Assembly: GCA_012964435.1 (NCBI GenBank)
Contig: DTTX01000008.1
Span: 1 to 40,069 of the forward strand
DNA length: 40,069 nucleotides
DNA from: Mesonia sp.
GTDB taxonomy: Bacteria; Bacteroidota; Bacteroidia; Flavobacteriales; Flavobacteriaceae
Direction of reading: 5' to 3'
Positions 16,121 to 24,465 of the stretch are shown piece after piece. The notes under the pieces were generated by a model. That model ran no database searches. It was not told the DNA's origin and saw nothing but the letters and a program-made list of their open reading frames with translations. Position 1 is the stretch's first letter. Each line of letters opens with the position of its first letter. The position numbers were made by a program, and so were the translations under genes.

Positions 16121-16579
16121 ACATCCCTCCCCAGCCCTCCCTTCGAAGGGAGGGAGTAGCATTTTATGTTGTTTAATTAAATTCTTTTATGTATTTAAGT
16201 ATTGTTTGTTTTACAGAAGTTATCTTGCTAAAAACTTCTTCATTTGTAAATCTTAAAAAGGAGACACCATATTTTTCAATTTCTCCTTGTCTTTTAGCGT
16301 CCTCTAAAAAGTTATTTGAATGAATTTTTCCATCTATTTCAATTGCTAAGCCAATTTCGTGACAATAGAAGTCAACGATATAATTTAATATGGGAACTTG
16401 TCTATGAAATTCAACTCCTAAAGATTTTTTTCGAATATGTTGCCATACTAAATCTTCAGCAGGAGTCATGTTTTTTCTCAATTCTCTAGCTCTTATTTTA
16501 AGATCTTTGTTATATGGTATTATTTTGTTCGCCATAAAATCATTTAGCCCCTCTTTTAAAGAGGGGTTTGGGGAGATGT
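16121..16579. mobile_element. 459-bp DUF559 unit with inverted terminal repeats
   Basis: The left end (16121-16158) reads ACATCCCTCCCCAGC followed by a perfect 20-bp palindrome (CCCTCCCTTC/GAAGGGAGGG, 16135-16154). The right end, read on the minus strand from 16579, is ACATCTCCCCAAA followed by a 19-bp palindrome (CCCCTCTTT, T, AAAGAGGGG, 16548-16566). Both ends share the design ACATC, TCCCCA, palindrome, in inverted orientation, and enclose one DUF559 nuclease gene. The unit sits precisely between the vWA stop and the MoxR start. No target duplication is obvious. I infer a small REP-like or nuclease-mobilised element. Confidence 0.6.
16173..16535 (-). CDS. DUF559 (Vsr-like) endonuclease-domain protein
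   Basis: This PD-(D/E)XK-fold protein is related to very-short-patch-repair endonucleases. From the ATG at 16535 it has 120 residues, the usual family size. Motifs are MTPAEDLVWQHIR, GVEFHRQVPILNYIVDFYC (catalytic Asp in VDF), LAIEIDGKIH (catalytic Glu/Asp), and GVSFLRFTNEEV. An upstream ATG at 16622 would add 29 residues but would read through the terminal palindrome and overlap the vWA gene, so I reject it. No DNA target is known. It lies inside the inverted-repeat unit 16121-16579. Confidence 0.9.
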   Translation of the reverse strand: MANKIIPYNKDLKIRARELRKNMTPAEDLVWQHIRKKSLGVEFHRQVPILNYIVDFYCHEIGLAIEIDGKIHSNNFLEDAKRQGEIEKYGVSFLRFTNEEVFSKITSVKQTILKYIKEFN

Positions 16580-16581
16580 TA

Positions 16582-17703
16582 CTATCGTATTCTCTTTTTT
16601 CTGTTCGATTCGTAATCTTCAAAAATCATTTCACCTAAACCGCCGAGTCCGGTGTAATACGCTTTTCCTTGGTTAGACTCGGTAAATTCATCTACAAATT
16701 GCTGTAAATAAGGGTCTGAGGTGATCATAAATGTTGTGATGGGAATATTCAACTTTCGGGCTTGCGCGGCCATATTGTAACATTTATTAGTGATATAAGG
16801 ATCGAGTCCCATCGAGTTTTTATAATACGTTCCGTCCGGCATTCTAAGACAACTCGGCTTCCCGTCGGTAATCATAAAAATTTGCTTGTTGGCGTTACGC
16901 TTCCTACGTAAAATATCCATCGCTAATTGCATTCCGGCAACGGTGTTGGTATGAAACGGACCCACTTGCAAATACGGCAGATCTTTAATCTGAATGGGCC
17001 AAGCATCATTTCCGAAGACAATAATATCGAGCGTATCTTTTGGGTAACGCGTTAACATTAATTCTGAAAGTGCCATCGCCACTTTTTTGGCCGGAGTAAT
17101 TCGATCTTCGCCATAGAGAATCATACTGTGACTAATATCGATCATTAACACCGTGCTCATTTGTGATTTAAACTGACTGTCTTCTACGACCAGATCGTTT
17201 TCTGAGAGATTAAAATTCCCGATACCGTGATTGATCTGAGCGTTTTTTAAGCTCTCGGTCATCGAAATTCTGTCGAGACCGTCGCCGTATTGGTAATTTC
17301 TAAATTCTCCGGTACTTTCGTCACTATTACCACTATGTTTGGTTTTATGATTACCCGAATTTCCTTTTCGCATTTTACCAAAAATCTGGTTTAATGCGCG
17401 TTGTCTAATGGCTTTTTCGGTTTTCGAAGTAATTTCCATTCCGCCTTTACCATCAGGTTTCACACGTTCTTGAATATAACCTTTTGCTTTCAGGTCTTCA
17501 ATAAAATCGTCTATGGTATAATCGGGCGTGGTGAGTTCGTATTCTTTATCTAACTGGCGCAACCAATCGATCGCTTCATCAAAATCTCCCGAGGTGTAGG
17601 TGATCAGCTCTTTAAAAATTTCAAACAACTTTTCGAAAGGAGTTTGATGGGGTGCTTCATAGCTTTTAAAAATAAAACCTTTGCTAACTTCATCTCTTTT
17701 CAT
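16582..17703 (-). CDS. von Willebrand factor A domain protein (MoxR partner)
   Basis: This 373-residue cytoplasmic protein has an N-terminal helical region, a basic Ser/Asn-rich linker near 112-135, and a C-terminal vWA domain. Its MIDAS motif DISHS has D189, S191 and S193. The conserved Thr region is HTNTVAGMQLA and the Asp of the last MIDAS loop is in FMITDGKPS. vWA proteins of this type act with MoxR/ChlI-like ATPases, and the AAA+ gene at 14643-16106 is the obvious partner. Its TAG stop lies three bases from the right end of the DUF559 unit. Confidence 0.9.
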   Translation of the reverse strand: MKRDEVSKGFIFKSYEAPHQTPFEKLFEIFKELITYTSGDFDEAIDWLRQLDKEYELTTPDYTIDDFIEDLKAKGYIQERVKPDGKGGMEITSKTEKAIRQRALNQIFGKMRKGNSGNHKTKHSGNSDESTGEFRNYQYGDGLDRISMTESLKNAQINHGIGNFNLSENDLVVEDSQFKSQMSTVLMIDISHSMILYGEDRITPAKKVAMALSELMLTRYPKDTLDIIVFGNDAWPIQIKDLPYLQVGPFHTNTVAGMQLAMDILRRKRNANKQIFMITDGKPSCLRMPDGTYYKNSMGLDPYITNKCYNMAAQARKLNIPITTFMITSDPYLQQFVDEFTESNQGKAYYTGLGGLGEMIFEDYESNRKKRIR

Positions 17704-17777
17704 AGCTTAAAATTACGACAATTTTGAAGCAATTGTAAGTGTACAGATGTTAAACTGATGTGAAGTAAAAGCAGCTC

Positions 17778-19112
17778 TTATAAAGCCTCTTTTAAATATT
17801 TTCTTCGGAATTTTATGACCAAGGTTGAACTTCTTATAAGCATCCAAACTAAGAAACCCATCCAAATGCCATAAAGCTTTAGACTAAAATAATCGGCAAT
17901 TAGCAAAGTTGGAGTAAAACCCAAAAAGGTGGCAACCAGTAAGACATTCCGCAGGTATTTAGCTTCACCTAAGCCTTTAAAAATACCATCGAACATAAAA
18001 GCGATCGCATTAATTGGTTGCATCAAAAGCACGAGCCAAAAAACAGAAGAAAATAGCGCAAGAACGGTAGCTTCTTTGTTAAATACGAGTCCGATTTCAT
18101 TGTAAAAAAGTGCACAAATTCCCATTAAAATAAAGGCGATAAACACCGCATATTTGCAAATATCTTTACTTAAATTCCATAAGCGTACATAATCTTTTGC
18201 CCCGAGTAAGCGACCGCCAATTGCATTACCGGCGTTGGCATAACCATCGATAAAGAAAGAGAAAAACAACCAGATATTCATCAAAATACTCTGGGCAGCG
18301 ATATAGTTTTTTCCGTAATCGGTGGCGTAAGCGTTCGCTAGGTAAATGGCGAAATTTAGCGCTGCCGTTCGCACAAATAAATTAGCAGCCATTAATAGCA
18401 AAGGCTTCATTTGCGGATTAATGTTGAAACTCAATTTTAAGTGAAAAGGCGTTTTTTTGAAGAAATAATAAAAAGCCATCACAAGCATTGTAGCTTGCGC
18501 AGCTAAACTTGCATAAGCCGCACCTTTTAAATGAAGTGGTTCAATAAAACCTTCAATACCATAAACTAGGGCGTAATCCAATCCAATATTTACGGCGGCT
18601 CCCGCTAAGCTACACTTCATCGCCCAAAGCGTGTTTTGTAACCCACGAAAAATTCCGAAGATTGCGAAAGTAACCAGCGTTAATGGATAACCTATGGCGC
18701 GAATCGTATAATAATCTTCGGTATATTTTAAAATTAAACCATCAGCATTGTACGCGCTAAAAATACTTTCAGCAAAAAAAGCAGTCGTCGCATAAATCAC
18801 TAAGCTTAAAATGAGATTAAAAACAATCGCCTGCGGAATCAAAGTTTTTACCGCGTGCACACGATTGGCTCCCAAATGCTGAGAAACAATTGCTGAAATC
18901 GCAGTTTTGGTTTGCGCAACGATCCAAATAATGGCCGATAAAAATGAACCAACAATTCCGGCTGCGGCTAAGGCTTCTACCGAGTTTTCTTCCACATTAC
19001 CAATCACGGCAATATCGGTTAATGAAATAAGTGGTTCAGCAATGCCTGCGATAATCGCCGGGATCGCAATTTTATTAATTTCTTTAAAAGAAACTTTTGG
19101 AGTTTGGGCCAT
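17778..19112 (-). CDS. MATE family multidrug/Na+(H+) antiporter
   Basis: This inner-membrane exporter of about 444 residues has twelve predicted helices in two six-helix halves. It shows the MATE N-terminal signature near IAIPAIIAGIAEPLISLTDIAVIG and the repeat half beginning FFIDGYANAGNAIGGRLLGA. Substrate unknown; DinF-like members export cationic drugs or protect against oxidative stress. I prefer the ATG at 19112 (MAQTPKVSFKEINK), 13 bases past the thioesterase stop. An upstream ATG at 19136 would add 8 residues and overlap the thioesterase gene. Both genes are probably one transcript. Confidence 0.93.
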   Translation of the reverse strand: MAQTPKVSFKEINKIAIPAIIAGIAEPLISLTDIAVIGNVEENSVEALAAAGIVGSFLSAIIWIVAQTKTAISAIVSQHLGANRVHAVKTLIPQAIVFNLILSLVIYATTAFFAESIFSAYNADGLILKYTEDYYTIRAIGYPLTLVTFAIFGIFRGLQNTLWAMKCSLAGAAVNIGLDYALVYGIEGFIEPLHLKGAAYASLAAQATMLVMAFYYFFKKTPFHLKLSFNINPQMKPLLLMAANLFVRTAALNFAIYLANAYATDYGKNYIAAQSILMNIWLFFSFFIDGYANAGNAIGGRLLGAKDYVRLWNLSKDICKYAVFIAFILMGICALFYNEIGLVFNKEATVLALFSSVFWLVLLMQPINAIAFMFDGIFKGLGEAKYLRNVLLVATFLGFTPTLLIADYFSLKLYGIWMGFLVWMLIRSSTLVIKFRRKYLKEAL

Positions 19113-19125
19113 AGAAATGGCGTTT

Positions 19126-19638
19126 TTAGTCTTCAAATAAGGCTTTAAGTTCAGTTGCTTCGCTAGGTTTTAATTTTCCGGCAAGTACTAAACTTAATTG
19201 TTTTCTTCGTAAAGCTGCGTCGTAACGTTCTTTTTCAATTTCGGTTTCGGGTTCAATCGCAGGAACGGGAACCGGAGCTCCAGAATCGTCTACGGCAACA
19301 AACGTATAAATAGCATCATTGGCTTTAGAGCGTAAACCGCTTTCACGATCTTCTACCCAAACATCGATCACTACTTCCATTGAGCTTTTAAAGGCGCGAG
19401 AAAGATTAGCTTCAACAGTGACCACACTTCCTAACGGAATCATTTTTTTAAACGCTACGTGATTTACAGAAGCAGTAACTACGATTCTTCGGCTATGGCG
19501 ACGCGCAGCAATACTGGCAGCACGATCCATACGCGCTAATAATTCGCCGCCAAAAAGATTGTTTAACGGGTTGGTCTCACTCGGTAAAACGAGGTCGGTT
19601 AAAATAGTGCGAGATTCTTGAGGATGTTTTGGCTGCAT
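19126..19638 (-). CDS. acyl-CoA thioesterase (hotdog fold)
   Basis: This enzyme of about 170 residues hydrolyses acyl-CoA to free acid and CoA. The hotdog motif NPLNNLFGGELLARMDRAASIAARRHS, with the helix-start Asn/Asp catalytic region, and VTASVNHVAFKKMIPLGSVV match the YciA/BFIT acyl-CoA hydrolase group. The frame could begin at a TTG at 19650, but the -7 element TACCTTTG covers that codon (19648-19655), so the ATG at 19638 is the start and the leader is only a few bases. The MATE gene follows downstream. Confidence 0.92.
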   Translation of the reverse strand: MQPKHPQESRTILTDLVLPSETNPLNNLFGGELLARMDRAASIAARRHSRRIVVTASVNHVAFKKMIPLGSVVTVEANLSRAFKSSMEVVIDVWVEDRESGLRSKANDAIYTFVAVDDSGAPVPVPAIEPETEIEKERYDAALRRKQLSLVLAGKLKPSEATELKALFED

Positions 19639-19647
19639 TTTTTTCTG

Positions 19648-19655
19648 CAAAGGTA
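19648..19655 (-). promoter_or_regulatory. -7 element of the thioesterase–MATE transcript
   Basis: Minus-strand TACCTTTG is an exact consensus match, 10 bases before the ATG at 19638. The predicted transcription start leaves a leader of about 3-5 nt. Confidence 0.5.
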
Positions 19656-19672
19656 AACTTTTGTGTTAAAAC

Positions 19673-19704
19673 AAAAATTGATGCTCGGTAAAAGCATCAA
19701 TTTT
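19673..19704 (-). terminator. terminator of the HU–SPOR gene
   Basis: Stem AAAATTGATGC (19674-19684) / GCATCAATTTT (19694-19704) with a 9-nt loop. T-rich sequence follows on the minus strand, 28 bases past the stop at 19732. Confidence 0.7.
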
Positions 19705-19731
19705 AAATAAATTTTATAAGTATCGAGAGTT

Positions 19732-20718
19732 TTAAAGCTCTTCTACTAGTAACCAAGCTTCACGATTCTCATTCGACTTAATCGTTCTTAACGCTTTTAA
19801 AGCCTCTAAGCGATCTTCGTAACTACTGTAAATTACCTGATGTAAACCGTATTTATTTGCGCCAATTTCTCTGGCATTAAAACCTTTTTCTTGTAGTTGT
19901 TTTACCTTTTTTGCGGCGTTTTCTTGTTCTCTAAATGCACCGGCAACAATATGATAATTTCCGTTTTCTCGAGCTACTTTAAAAGTAACTTCTGGTAACG
20001 GATTGCTCATTACAAAAGTTGCTTCTTGTATTTGCGACTCAATTTGTTGCTCTGCTTTTTGTTGCTCAGCGATATTATGCGCTTTTACATCATTGCTATA
20101 ATAATTCGCACCTAAAAGACCAGATAAACCAATCGCAATAACCCCAACGGCAGCATAGCGCCAAACGGGAGTTTTTGTTTTTTGGGTTTCTTCTGAAGTT
20201 GAAATTTCTTCCGCTTCAGCTGAAGTGATTTCTTCTTTTTCTGCTGAAGTCTCTTCAACTTTAGAAAGGAGAACAGTTTCTTCTTCAACAAGCTCTTCTT
20301 TTCTTTCAATTGCATTTGAGGTAAATGTTGAAAGCCCGAAAGATTCTGCCAAGTAGTTGTTGTGATAGAATGGCTGAAATAAAACTTTATCTTCAACTAA
20401 AGAAAAAGTACCAATTTCTTCTAACACAACTTCTTTATAATGCGTTAAGGTATGAGATAGATTTTCTACAAATTCGGTTACTTTTTGGTTGGCTTCCCCA
20501 TAAGAAAGCCCTTCTGCTTTAGCGATGTAATTAGCTAAAATTCCGTCGTTTTCGGTAAGTTGTTTGTTAAACGAGATCACCTTTTTGGGCGGATAAAAAG
20601 CGTGGGTAGACTCATGAACTTCTGCCGGTTTACGCTTCGCCAAAAATGCCCCAAACTCAGGCATCACAACACATTCGTAACGATATAGTAATTCTTGTAA
20701 ATAATTCTCTACTCTCAT
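19732..20718 (-). CDS. bacterial HU-like (CCDC81-type) membrane protein with SPOR domain
   Basis: Of 328 residues, the N-terminal ~130 form two CCDC81-like prokaryotic HU domains (YLQELLYRYECVVMPEFGAFLA …, LTHYKEVVLEEIGTFSLVEDKVLFQP). An acidic low-complexity linker follows (about 145-185, Glu/Ser/Thr-rich), then one TM helix (about 189-207) and a periplasmic C-terminal SPOR domain (YHIVAGAFREQENAAKKVKQ …). SPOR domains bind denuded septal peptidoglycan, so the protein may link a cytoplasmic HU-type module to the division site; this is family inference. A TAACTTTG element lies 6 bases from the ATG, implying a practically leaderless mRNA. Confidence 0.9.
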   Translation of the reverse strand: MRVENYLQELLYRYECVVMPEFGAFLAKRKPAEVHESTHAFYPPKKVISFNKQLTENDGILANYIAKAEGLSYGEANQKVTEFVENLSHTLTHYKEVVLEEIGTFSLVEDKVLFQPFYHNNYLAESFGLSTFTSNAIERKEELVEEETVLLSKVEETSAEKEEITSAEAEEISTSEETQKTKTPVWRYAAVGVIAIGLSGLLGANYYSNDVKAHNIAEQQKAEQQIESQIQEATFVMSNPLPEVTFKVARENGNYHIVAGAFREQENAAKKVKQLQEKGFNAREIGANKYGLHQVIYSSYEDRLEALKALRTIKSNENREAWLLVEEL

Positions 20719-20723
20719 AATTT

Positions 20724-20731
20724 CAAAGTTA
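20724..20731 (-). promoter_or_regulatory. -7 element of the HU–SPOR gene
   Basis: Minus-strand TAACTTTG is an exact TAnnTTTG. It ends 5 bases before the ATG at 20718, so the transcript would start at or next to the start codon. Confidence 0.45.
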
Positions 20732-20817
20732 GTTTATTTTCAGTTTTTATGAAATAGGGCTGCTGAATTTTATTAACAAATCTTTTTGGCTACATTTAAG
20801 CTTATATTTTCTTAAAA

Positions 20818-21915
20818 ATGAGCGAATCAGAGTTAATCTACCTATTAGCGCTGCAACGAATCCCAAATATTGGAGATGTTACGGCCAAGAAATTATTGCA
20901 ATATTTTGGTTCTGCGACGGAAATTTTTGAAGCCAAAAAACAAAAGATCACCGCTATTGATGGTATTGGTGAACGAACGGCGGCTTTGCTCGATTTTTCT
21001 ACTTACGAACGAGAAGTTTTGCAAGAACTTGATTTTATAAAGGAAACCGATATTAACGTTCGGTATTTTCAAGATCAAGATTATCCTTCGCATTTAAAGC
21101 ATTGTATCGACGCGCCCATTTTACTTTTTGAACGAGGAAATATTGATCTTCAGCAAAAGAAAATCATTAGCATTGTAGGTACAAGAAAAGCCACCACTCA
21201 CGGAACTGCATTTTGCGAACAACTCATTGAAGATCTAGCTCCGTTAAATCCGGTTATTGTTTCTGGTTTTGCTTACGGTATAGATATTTGTGCGCACAAA
21301 GCCGCTTTGGCAAATAATCTGCAAACTATTGGTTGTTTAGCACACGGGTTAAATCAAATCTACCCGAAAGTGCATAAAAAATATGAAGCTGAGGTGTTGA
21401 ATAACGGAGGTTTTCTATCAGATTTTTGGAGCGATAAAACTTTTGACCGCAAGAATTTTTTAAAACGTAACCGAGTGATTGCCGGTATTAGTGAAGCTAC
21501 CATTGTGATTGAAAGTGCAGAAAAAGGCGGTTCTTTAGTTACTGCAGATATTGCCAATTCTTATAACCGAGAAGTATTTGCCGTTCCCGGGCGGGCAACC
21601 GATAGTTTGAGTAAAGGTTGTAACGAACTTATAAAAATGCAAAAAGCACAATTGATCACTTCTGCAGCAGATCTTATTTACTATTTAGGTTGGGAGATCG
21701 AAGATAAAAAGCCACAACAAACGCAATTGTTTATTGAACTTTCTGAGGAAGAAGAAAAAGTTTTACTTCAGCTTAAAAACTTAGGAAAAACAGAACTAGA
21801 TGTGTTAGCCTTAGCTTGCCAAATGCCCACATTTGAAATTACCACTTATTTACTCAATTTAGAATTAAATGGTTTGGTAAGACCATTGCCGGGCAAAATG
21901 TTTGAAGCAATTTAG
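20818..21915 (+). CDS. dprA: DNA-processing protein DprA
   Basis: DprA protects incoming single-stranded DNA and loads RecA during natural transformation. The 365 residues have an N-terminal HhH/SAM-like region (ALQRIPNIGDVTAKKLLQYFG), the central Rossmann core with IVGTRKATTHG, VSGFAYGIDICAH, and CLAHGLNQIYPKVH, NRVIAGIS, SAEKGGSL, and a C-terminal winged-helix domain (about 300-365). Full length. It does not prove competence, since the gene is widespread. It diverges from the HU–SPOR gene; the 99-bp gap holds only a weak -7 candidate (TATATTTT). Confidence 0.95.
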   Translation: MSESELIYLLALQRIPNIGDVTAKKLLQYFGSATEIFEAKKQKITAIDGIGERTAALLDFSTYEREVLQELDFIKETDINVRYFQDQDYPSHLKHCIDAPILLFERGNIDLQQKKIISIVGTRKATTHGTAFCEQLIEDLAPLNPVIVSGFAYGIDICAHKAALANNLQTIGCLAHGLNQIYPKVHKKYEAEVLNNGGFLSDFWSDKTFDRKNFLKRNRVIAGISEATIVIESAEKGGSLVTADIANSYNREVFAVPGRATDSLSKGCNELIKMQKAQLITSAADLIYYLGWEIEDKKPQQTQLFIELSEEEEKVLLQLKNLGKTELDVLALACQMPTFEITTYLLNLELNGLVRPLPGKMFEAI

Positions 21916-21930
21916 ATATATGTATAAACG

Positions 21931-21960
21931 TTGTTTACCTCAGAAGAAAATCTATATTTG
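21931..21960 (+). promoter_or_regulatory. consensus promoter of the outer-membrane protein gene
   Basis: TTG (21931-21933), 19 bases, TATATTTG (21953-21960). Both elements and spacing match the Bacteroidota primary promoter, and the leader would be about 16 nt. Confidence 0.65.
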
Positions 21961-21981
21961 CGCTGTTAAAATTTTATAATA

Positions 21982-22566
21982 ATGAAAAGGTTTTTAAATG
22001 TATTCTTTTGTGTAATTGGGTTTAGTATTCAGGCGCAAGAATCACAACAAGCAAGTGTAGAAAAAGAAGTTTATGGAGTGCAAGTTGGTCTTGGCTTTTG
22101 GGCTCATTACGAACTAGGCTTATCGAACACCATTGCATTGAGAGGAGAACTTGGTTTCAATCCATATATTACTGAGCCGGGATTTATAATTAATAAAAAA
22201 ACTCATTTCGGTTTTATGCCAATTATTAGAGTAGAACCTCGTTGGTATTTCAACTTAAAAAAACGCTTAAGAGAAGATAGAAATATTAGTAAAAACTCCG
22301 GTAACTTTCTAAGTCTTGATATTGCTTTTACTCCAAACTCATTCACTATTTTCGATAATAGTGATTACGATGTAGAAACAATAAATCAATTAAGTGTGAT
22401 ACCGACTTGGGGAATGCGAAGAACTTATTGGGAGCACTTTACATTAGAAACCGGTGCCGGTTTAGGTTATGTTCGAAGTTTTCAAAGTGATGATTATTAC
22501 TTAAATCCTGATAAAGAACATCTAGTCGGGTTAAAAATATATTTTAGACTGGGATATACTTTCTAA
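21982..22566 (+). CDS. hypothetical outer-membrane beta-barrel protein
   Basis: This 194-residue protein has a signal peptide (MKRFLNVFFCVIGFSIQAQ). Alternating amphipathic beta strands follow (YGVQVGLGFWAHYEL, IALRGELGFNP, IIRVEPRWYFNL, FTLETGAGLGYVRS), and it ends in an aromatic residue (KIYFRLGYTF), as outer-membrane barrels do. I do not recognise a named family; it resembles small eight-stranded Bacteroidota barrel proteins. It stands alone between a good promoter and a perfect terminator. Confidence 0.85.
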   Translation: MKRFLNVFFCVIGFSIQAQESQQASVEKEVYGVQVGLGFWAHYELGLSNTIALRGELGFNPYITEPGFIINKKTHFGFMPIIRVEPRWYFNLKKRLREDRNISKNSGNFLSLDIAFTPNSFTIFDNSDYDVETINQLSVIPTWGMRRTYWEHFTLETGAGLGYVRSFQSDDYYLNPDKEHLVGLKIYFRLGYTF

Positions 22567-22570
22567 ATAA

Positions 22571-22600
22571 AAAAAGTCAGCTTTTAAAAGCTGACTTTTT
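22571..22600. terminator. bidirectional terminator between the outer-membrane gene and trpS
   Basis: A perfect 30-bp palindrome: AAAAAGTCAGCTTTT (22571-22585) against AAAAGCTGACTTTTT (22586-22600), lying between convergent genes. Confidence 0.9.
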
Positions 22601-22606
22601 TATTTT

Positions 22607-23578
22607 CTAGTAACCTAATTTTGTTCGAACTCGGTCTAAAACTTCATTCGCTACTTTTCCGGCTTTTTCAGCTCCTTTTTCTAAAGCAGCATCGACTTCG
22701 TGAAGATTATTCATATAATAATGATAAGCTTCTCTTTCTTTCGCATACTTTTCAACTAAAAGCTCATACAAAGCTTGTTTCGCGTGACCGTAACCGTAAT
22801 TTCCGCCCAAATAGTTTTTACGCATTTCTGCAGTTTGTGCTTCGGTAGCGATAATTTTATAAAGATTGAAAACATTACAAGTATCGGGATCTTTTGGTTC
22901 TTCAAGTGGAGTGCTATCGGTTTGAATGCCCATGACTTGTTTTCTTAATTTTTTATCGGGTAAAAATAAATTGATAAAGTTATCACGAGATTTACTCATT
23001 TTTTCTCCGTCGGTTCCCGGGATGTATTTTGAATTTTCTTCAATTTTAGCTTCCGGCAACACAAAAACATCTTCACCCATCTGTGCATGAAAACGAGCAG
23101 CTACATCACGCGTCATTTCGATATGTTGTAATTGATCTTTACCCACCGGAACAAATTCTGCATCGTAAGCCAAAATATCTGCAGCCATGAGCATTGGGTA
23201 AGTAAAAAGCCCAGAGTTTACATCGGCTAAACGATCTGCTTTATCTTTAAATGAGTGTGCAAGCGTTAATCGTTGGTAAGGGAAAAAGCAACTTAAATAC
23301 CAAGAAAGCTCGGTTACTTGTGGTACATCACTTTGTCTGTAAAAAACTGTTTTCTCGATATCTAAACCAAAAGCCAGCCAAGTTGCCGCCACAGAATAGG
23401 TGTTTTCTCTTAAAGTGGGAGCGTCTTTTATTTGCGTAAGCGTGTGCAAATTTGCAATAAATAAAAAAGATTCGTTATTCGAATCGTTTGCCATGTTGAT
23501 GGCAGGAATAATTGCTCCTAGTAAGTTTCCTAAATGTGGAGTTCCTGTACTTTGTACTCCGGTTAGTATTCTTGACAT
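22607..23578 (-). CDS. trpS: tryptophan–tRNA ligase
   Basis: The enzyme charges tRNA-Trp with tryptophan in the cytoplasm. At 323 residues it is a class I aminoacyl-tRNA synthetase of the usual bacterial length. The HIGH-like motif is TGTPHLGNLLGAI (about 11-23), and the KMSKS motif sits in DGEKMSKSRDNFI. VPVGKDQLQHIEMTRDVAARF belongs to the Rossmann core. The -7 candidate TACCTTTA (7/8) is about 20 bases upstream. It is transcribed divergently from plsC. Confidence 0.97.
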   Translation of the reverse strand: MSRILTGVQSTGTPHLGNLLGAIIPAINMANDSNNESFLFIANLHTLTQIKDAPTLRENTYSVAATWLAFGLDIEKTVFYRQSDVPQVTELSWYLSCFFPYQRLTLAHSFKDKADRLADVNSGLFTYPMLMAADILAYDAEFVPVGKDQLQHIEMTRDVAARFHAQMGEDVFVLPEAKIEENSKYIPGTDGEKMSKSRDNFINLFLPDKKLRKQVMGIQTDSTPLEEPKDPDTCNVFNLYKIIATEAQTAEMRKNYLGGNYGYGHAKQALYELLVEKYAKEREAYHYYMNNLHEVDAALEKGAEKAGKVANEVLDRVRTKLGY

Positions 23579-23636
23579 TTTAAATAATTTTTTTGTAAAG
23601 GTAAATGTTTTATCATTTTCAATGCATACATTTTAT

Positions 23637-23644
23637 TACTTTTG
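23637..23644 (+). promoter_or_regulatory. -7 element of plsC
   Basis: TACTTTTG, an exact TAnnTTTG, lies 7 bases before the ATG at 23652, predicting a leader of only about 2 nt. No TTG -33 is visible. Confidence 0.4.
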
Positions 23645-23651
23645 AAAGTAT

Positions 23652-24398
23652 ATGAGCTTTTTTAGAAAAATTCTAATCACCCTTTGGCGGGTTTGGTTTT
23701 ACATACTAATTGCAGTGCCAATTATTATCATGTTTCCTTTTTTGTTGTTATTCACTTCAAAAGAAAAATATTACCCGCAGTTTTTCTTTTTAGCTCGAGT
23801 TTGGGCGAAGATCATTTTATATGGAATGGGTTTTTACCCAATCGTCAAAAAACTTGAAACTCCGCAAAAAGGGAAAAGCTACATGTTTGTTGCTAACCAT
23901 ACTTCGATGACTGATATTATGTTAATGTTGAGCATTGTGAAAAATCCGTTTGTGTTTGTAGGAAAAAAGGAACTGGCAAAATTCCCGGTGTTTGGCTTCT
24001 TTTATAAACGAACTTGTATTTTGGTAGATCGCGGAAATGTAAAAAGCAGGCAAGAAGTTTTTCAGCAAGCGCAACGAAGATTAAACCAAGGCGTTAGTAT
24101 CTGTATTTTTCCGGAAGGTGGCGTGCCAGATGATGAATCTGTTCTGTTAGATACGTTTAAAGATGGTGCTTTTCGATTAGCGATCGATCATCAAATACCA
24201 ATTGTTCCGTTGGTGTTTTTTGATAATAAAAAGCGTTTTTCTTATACTTTTTTAAGTGGTTCTTTTGGGAAGATGAGAGCGAAAATACTTCCATTTTTTT
24301 CAACAGAAAATTTAGATCAAACTCATAAGCGAGAATTAAAAGAAAACGTGAGAGCTGCAATTTATACCGAGCTTGAGCAAAAAGAAACTTCAGCATAA
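23652..24398 (+). CDS. plsC: 1-acyl-sn-glycerol-3-phosphate acyltransferase
   Basis: This membrane enzyme adds the second acyl chain to lysophosphatidic acid to form phosphatidic acid. The 248 residues begin with hydrophobic helices (about 8-32). The PlsC motif NHTSMTD is the catalytic HX4D, and FPEGGVPDD carries the acceptor-binding EGG segment. PIVPLVFFDNKKRF is motif IV. The gene is monocistronic as far as visible; the 67 bases after its stop hold no clear terminator. Confidence 0.92.
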   Translation: MSFFRKILITLWRVWFYILIAVPIIIMFPFLLLFTSKEKYYPQFFFLARVWAKIILYGMGFYPIVKKLETPQKGKSYMFVANHTSMTDIMLMLSIVKNPFVFVGKKELAKFPVFGFFYKRTCILVDRGNVKSRQEVFQQAQRRLNQGVSICIFPEGGVPDDESVLLDTFKDGAFRLAIDHQIPIVPLVFFDNKKRFSYTFLSGSFGKMRAKILPFFSTENLDQTHKRELKENVRAAIYTELEQKETSA

Positions 24399-24465
24399 AA
24401 AGAAAAGGAGCCAAAACCACTTGACCCCCTTTGCTCATCATCGCTTTTATAAAAAACTAACTTAA

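Noticed and set aside
16536-16622. N-terminal extension of the DUF559 gene from an ATG at 16622
   Set aside because: It would translate the terminal palindrome and overlap the vWA gene; 120 residues from 16535 is the family's normal size.
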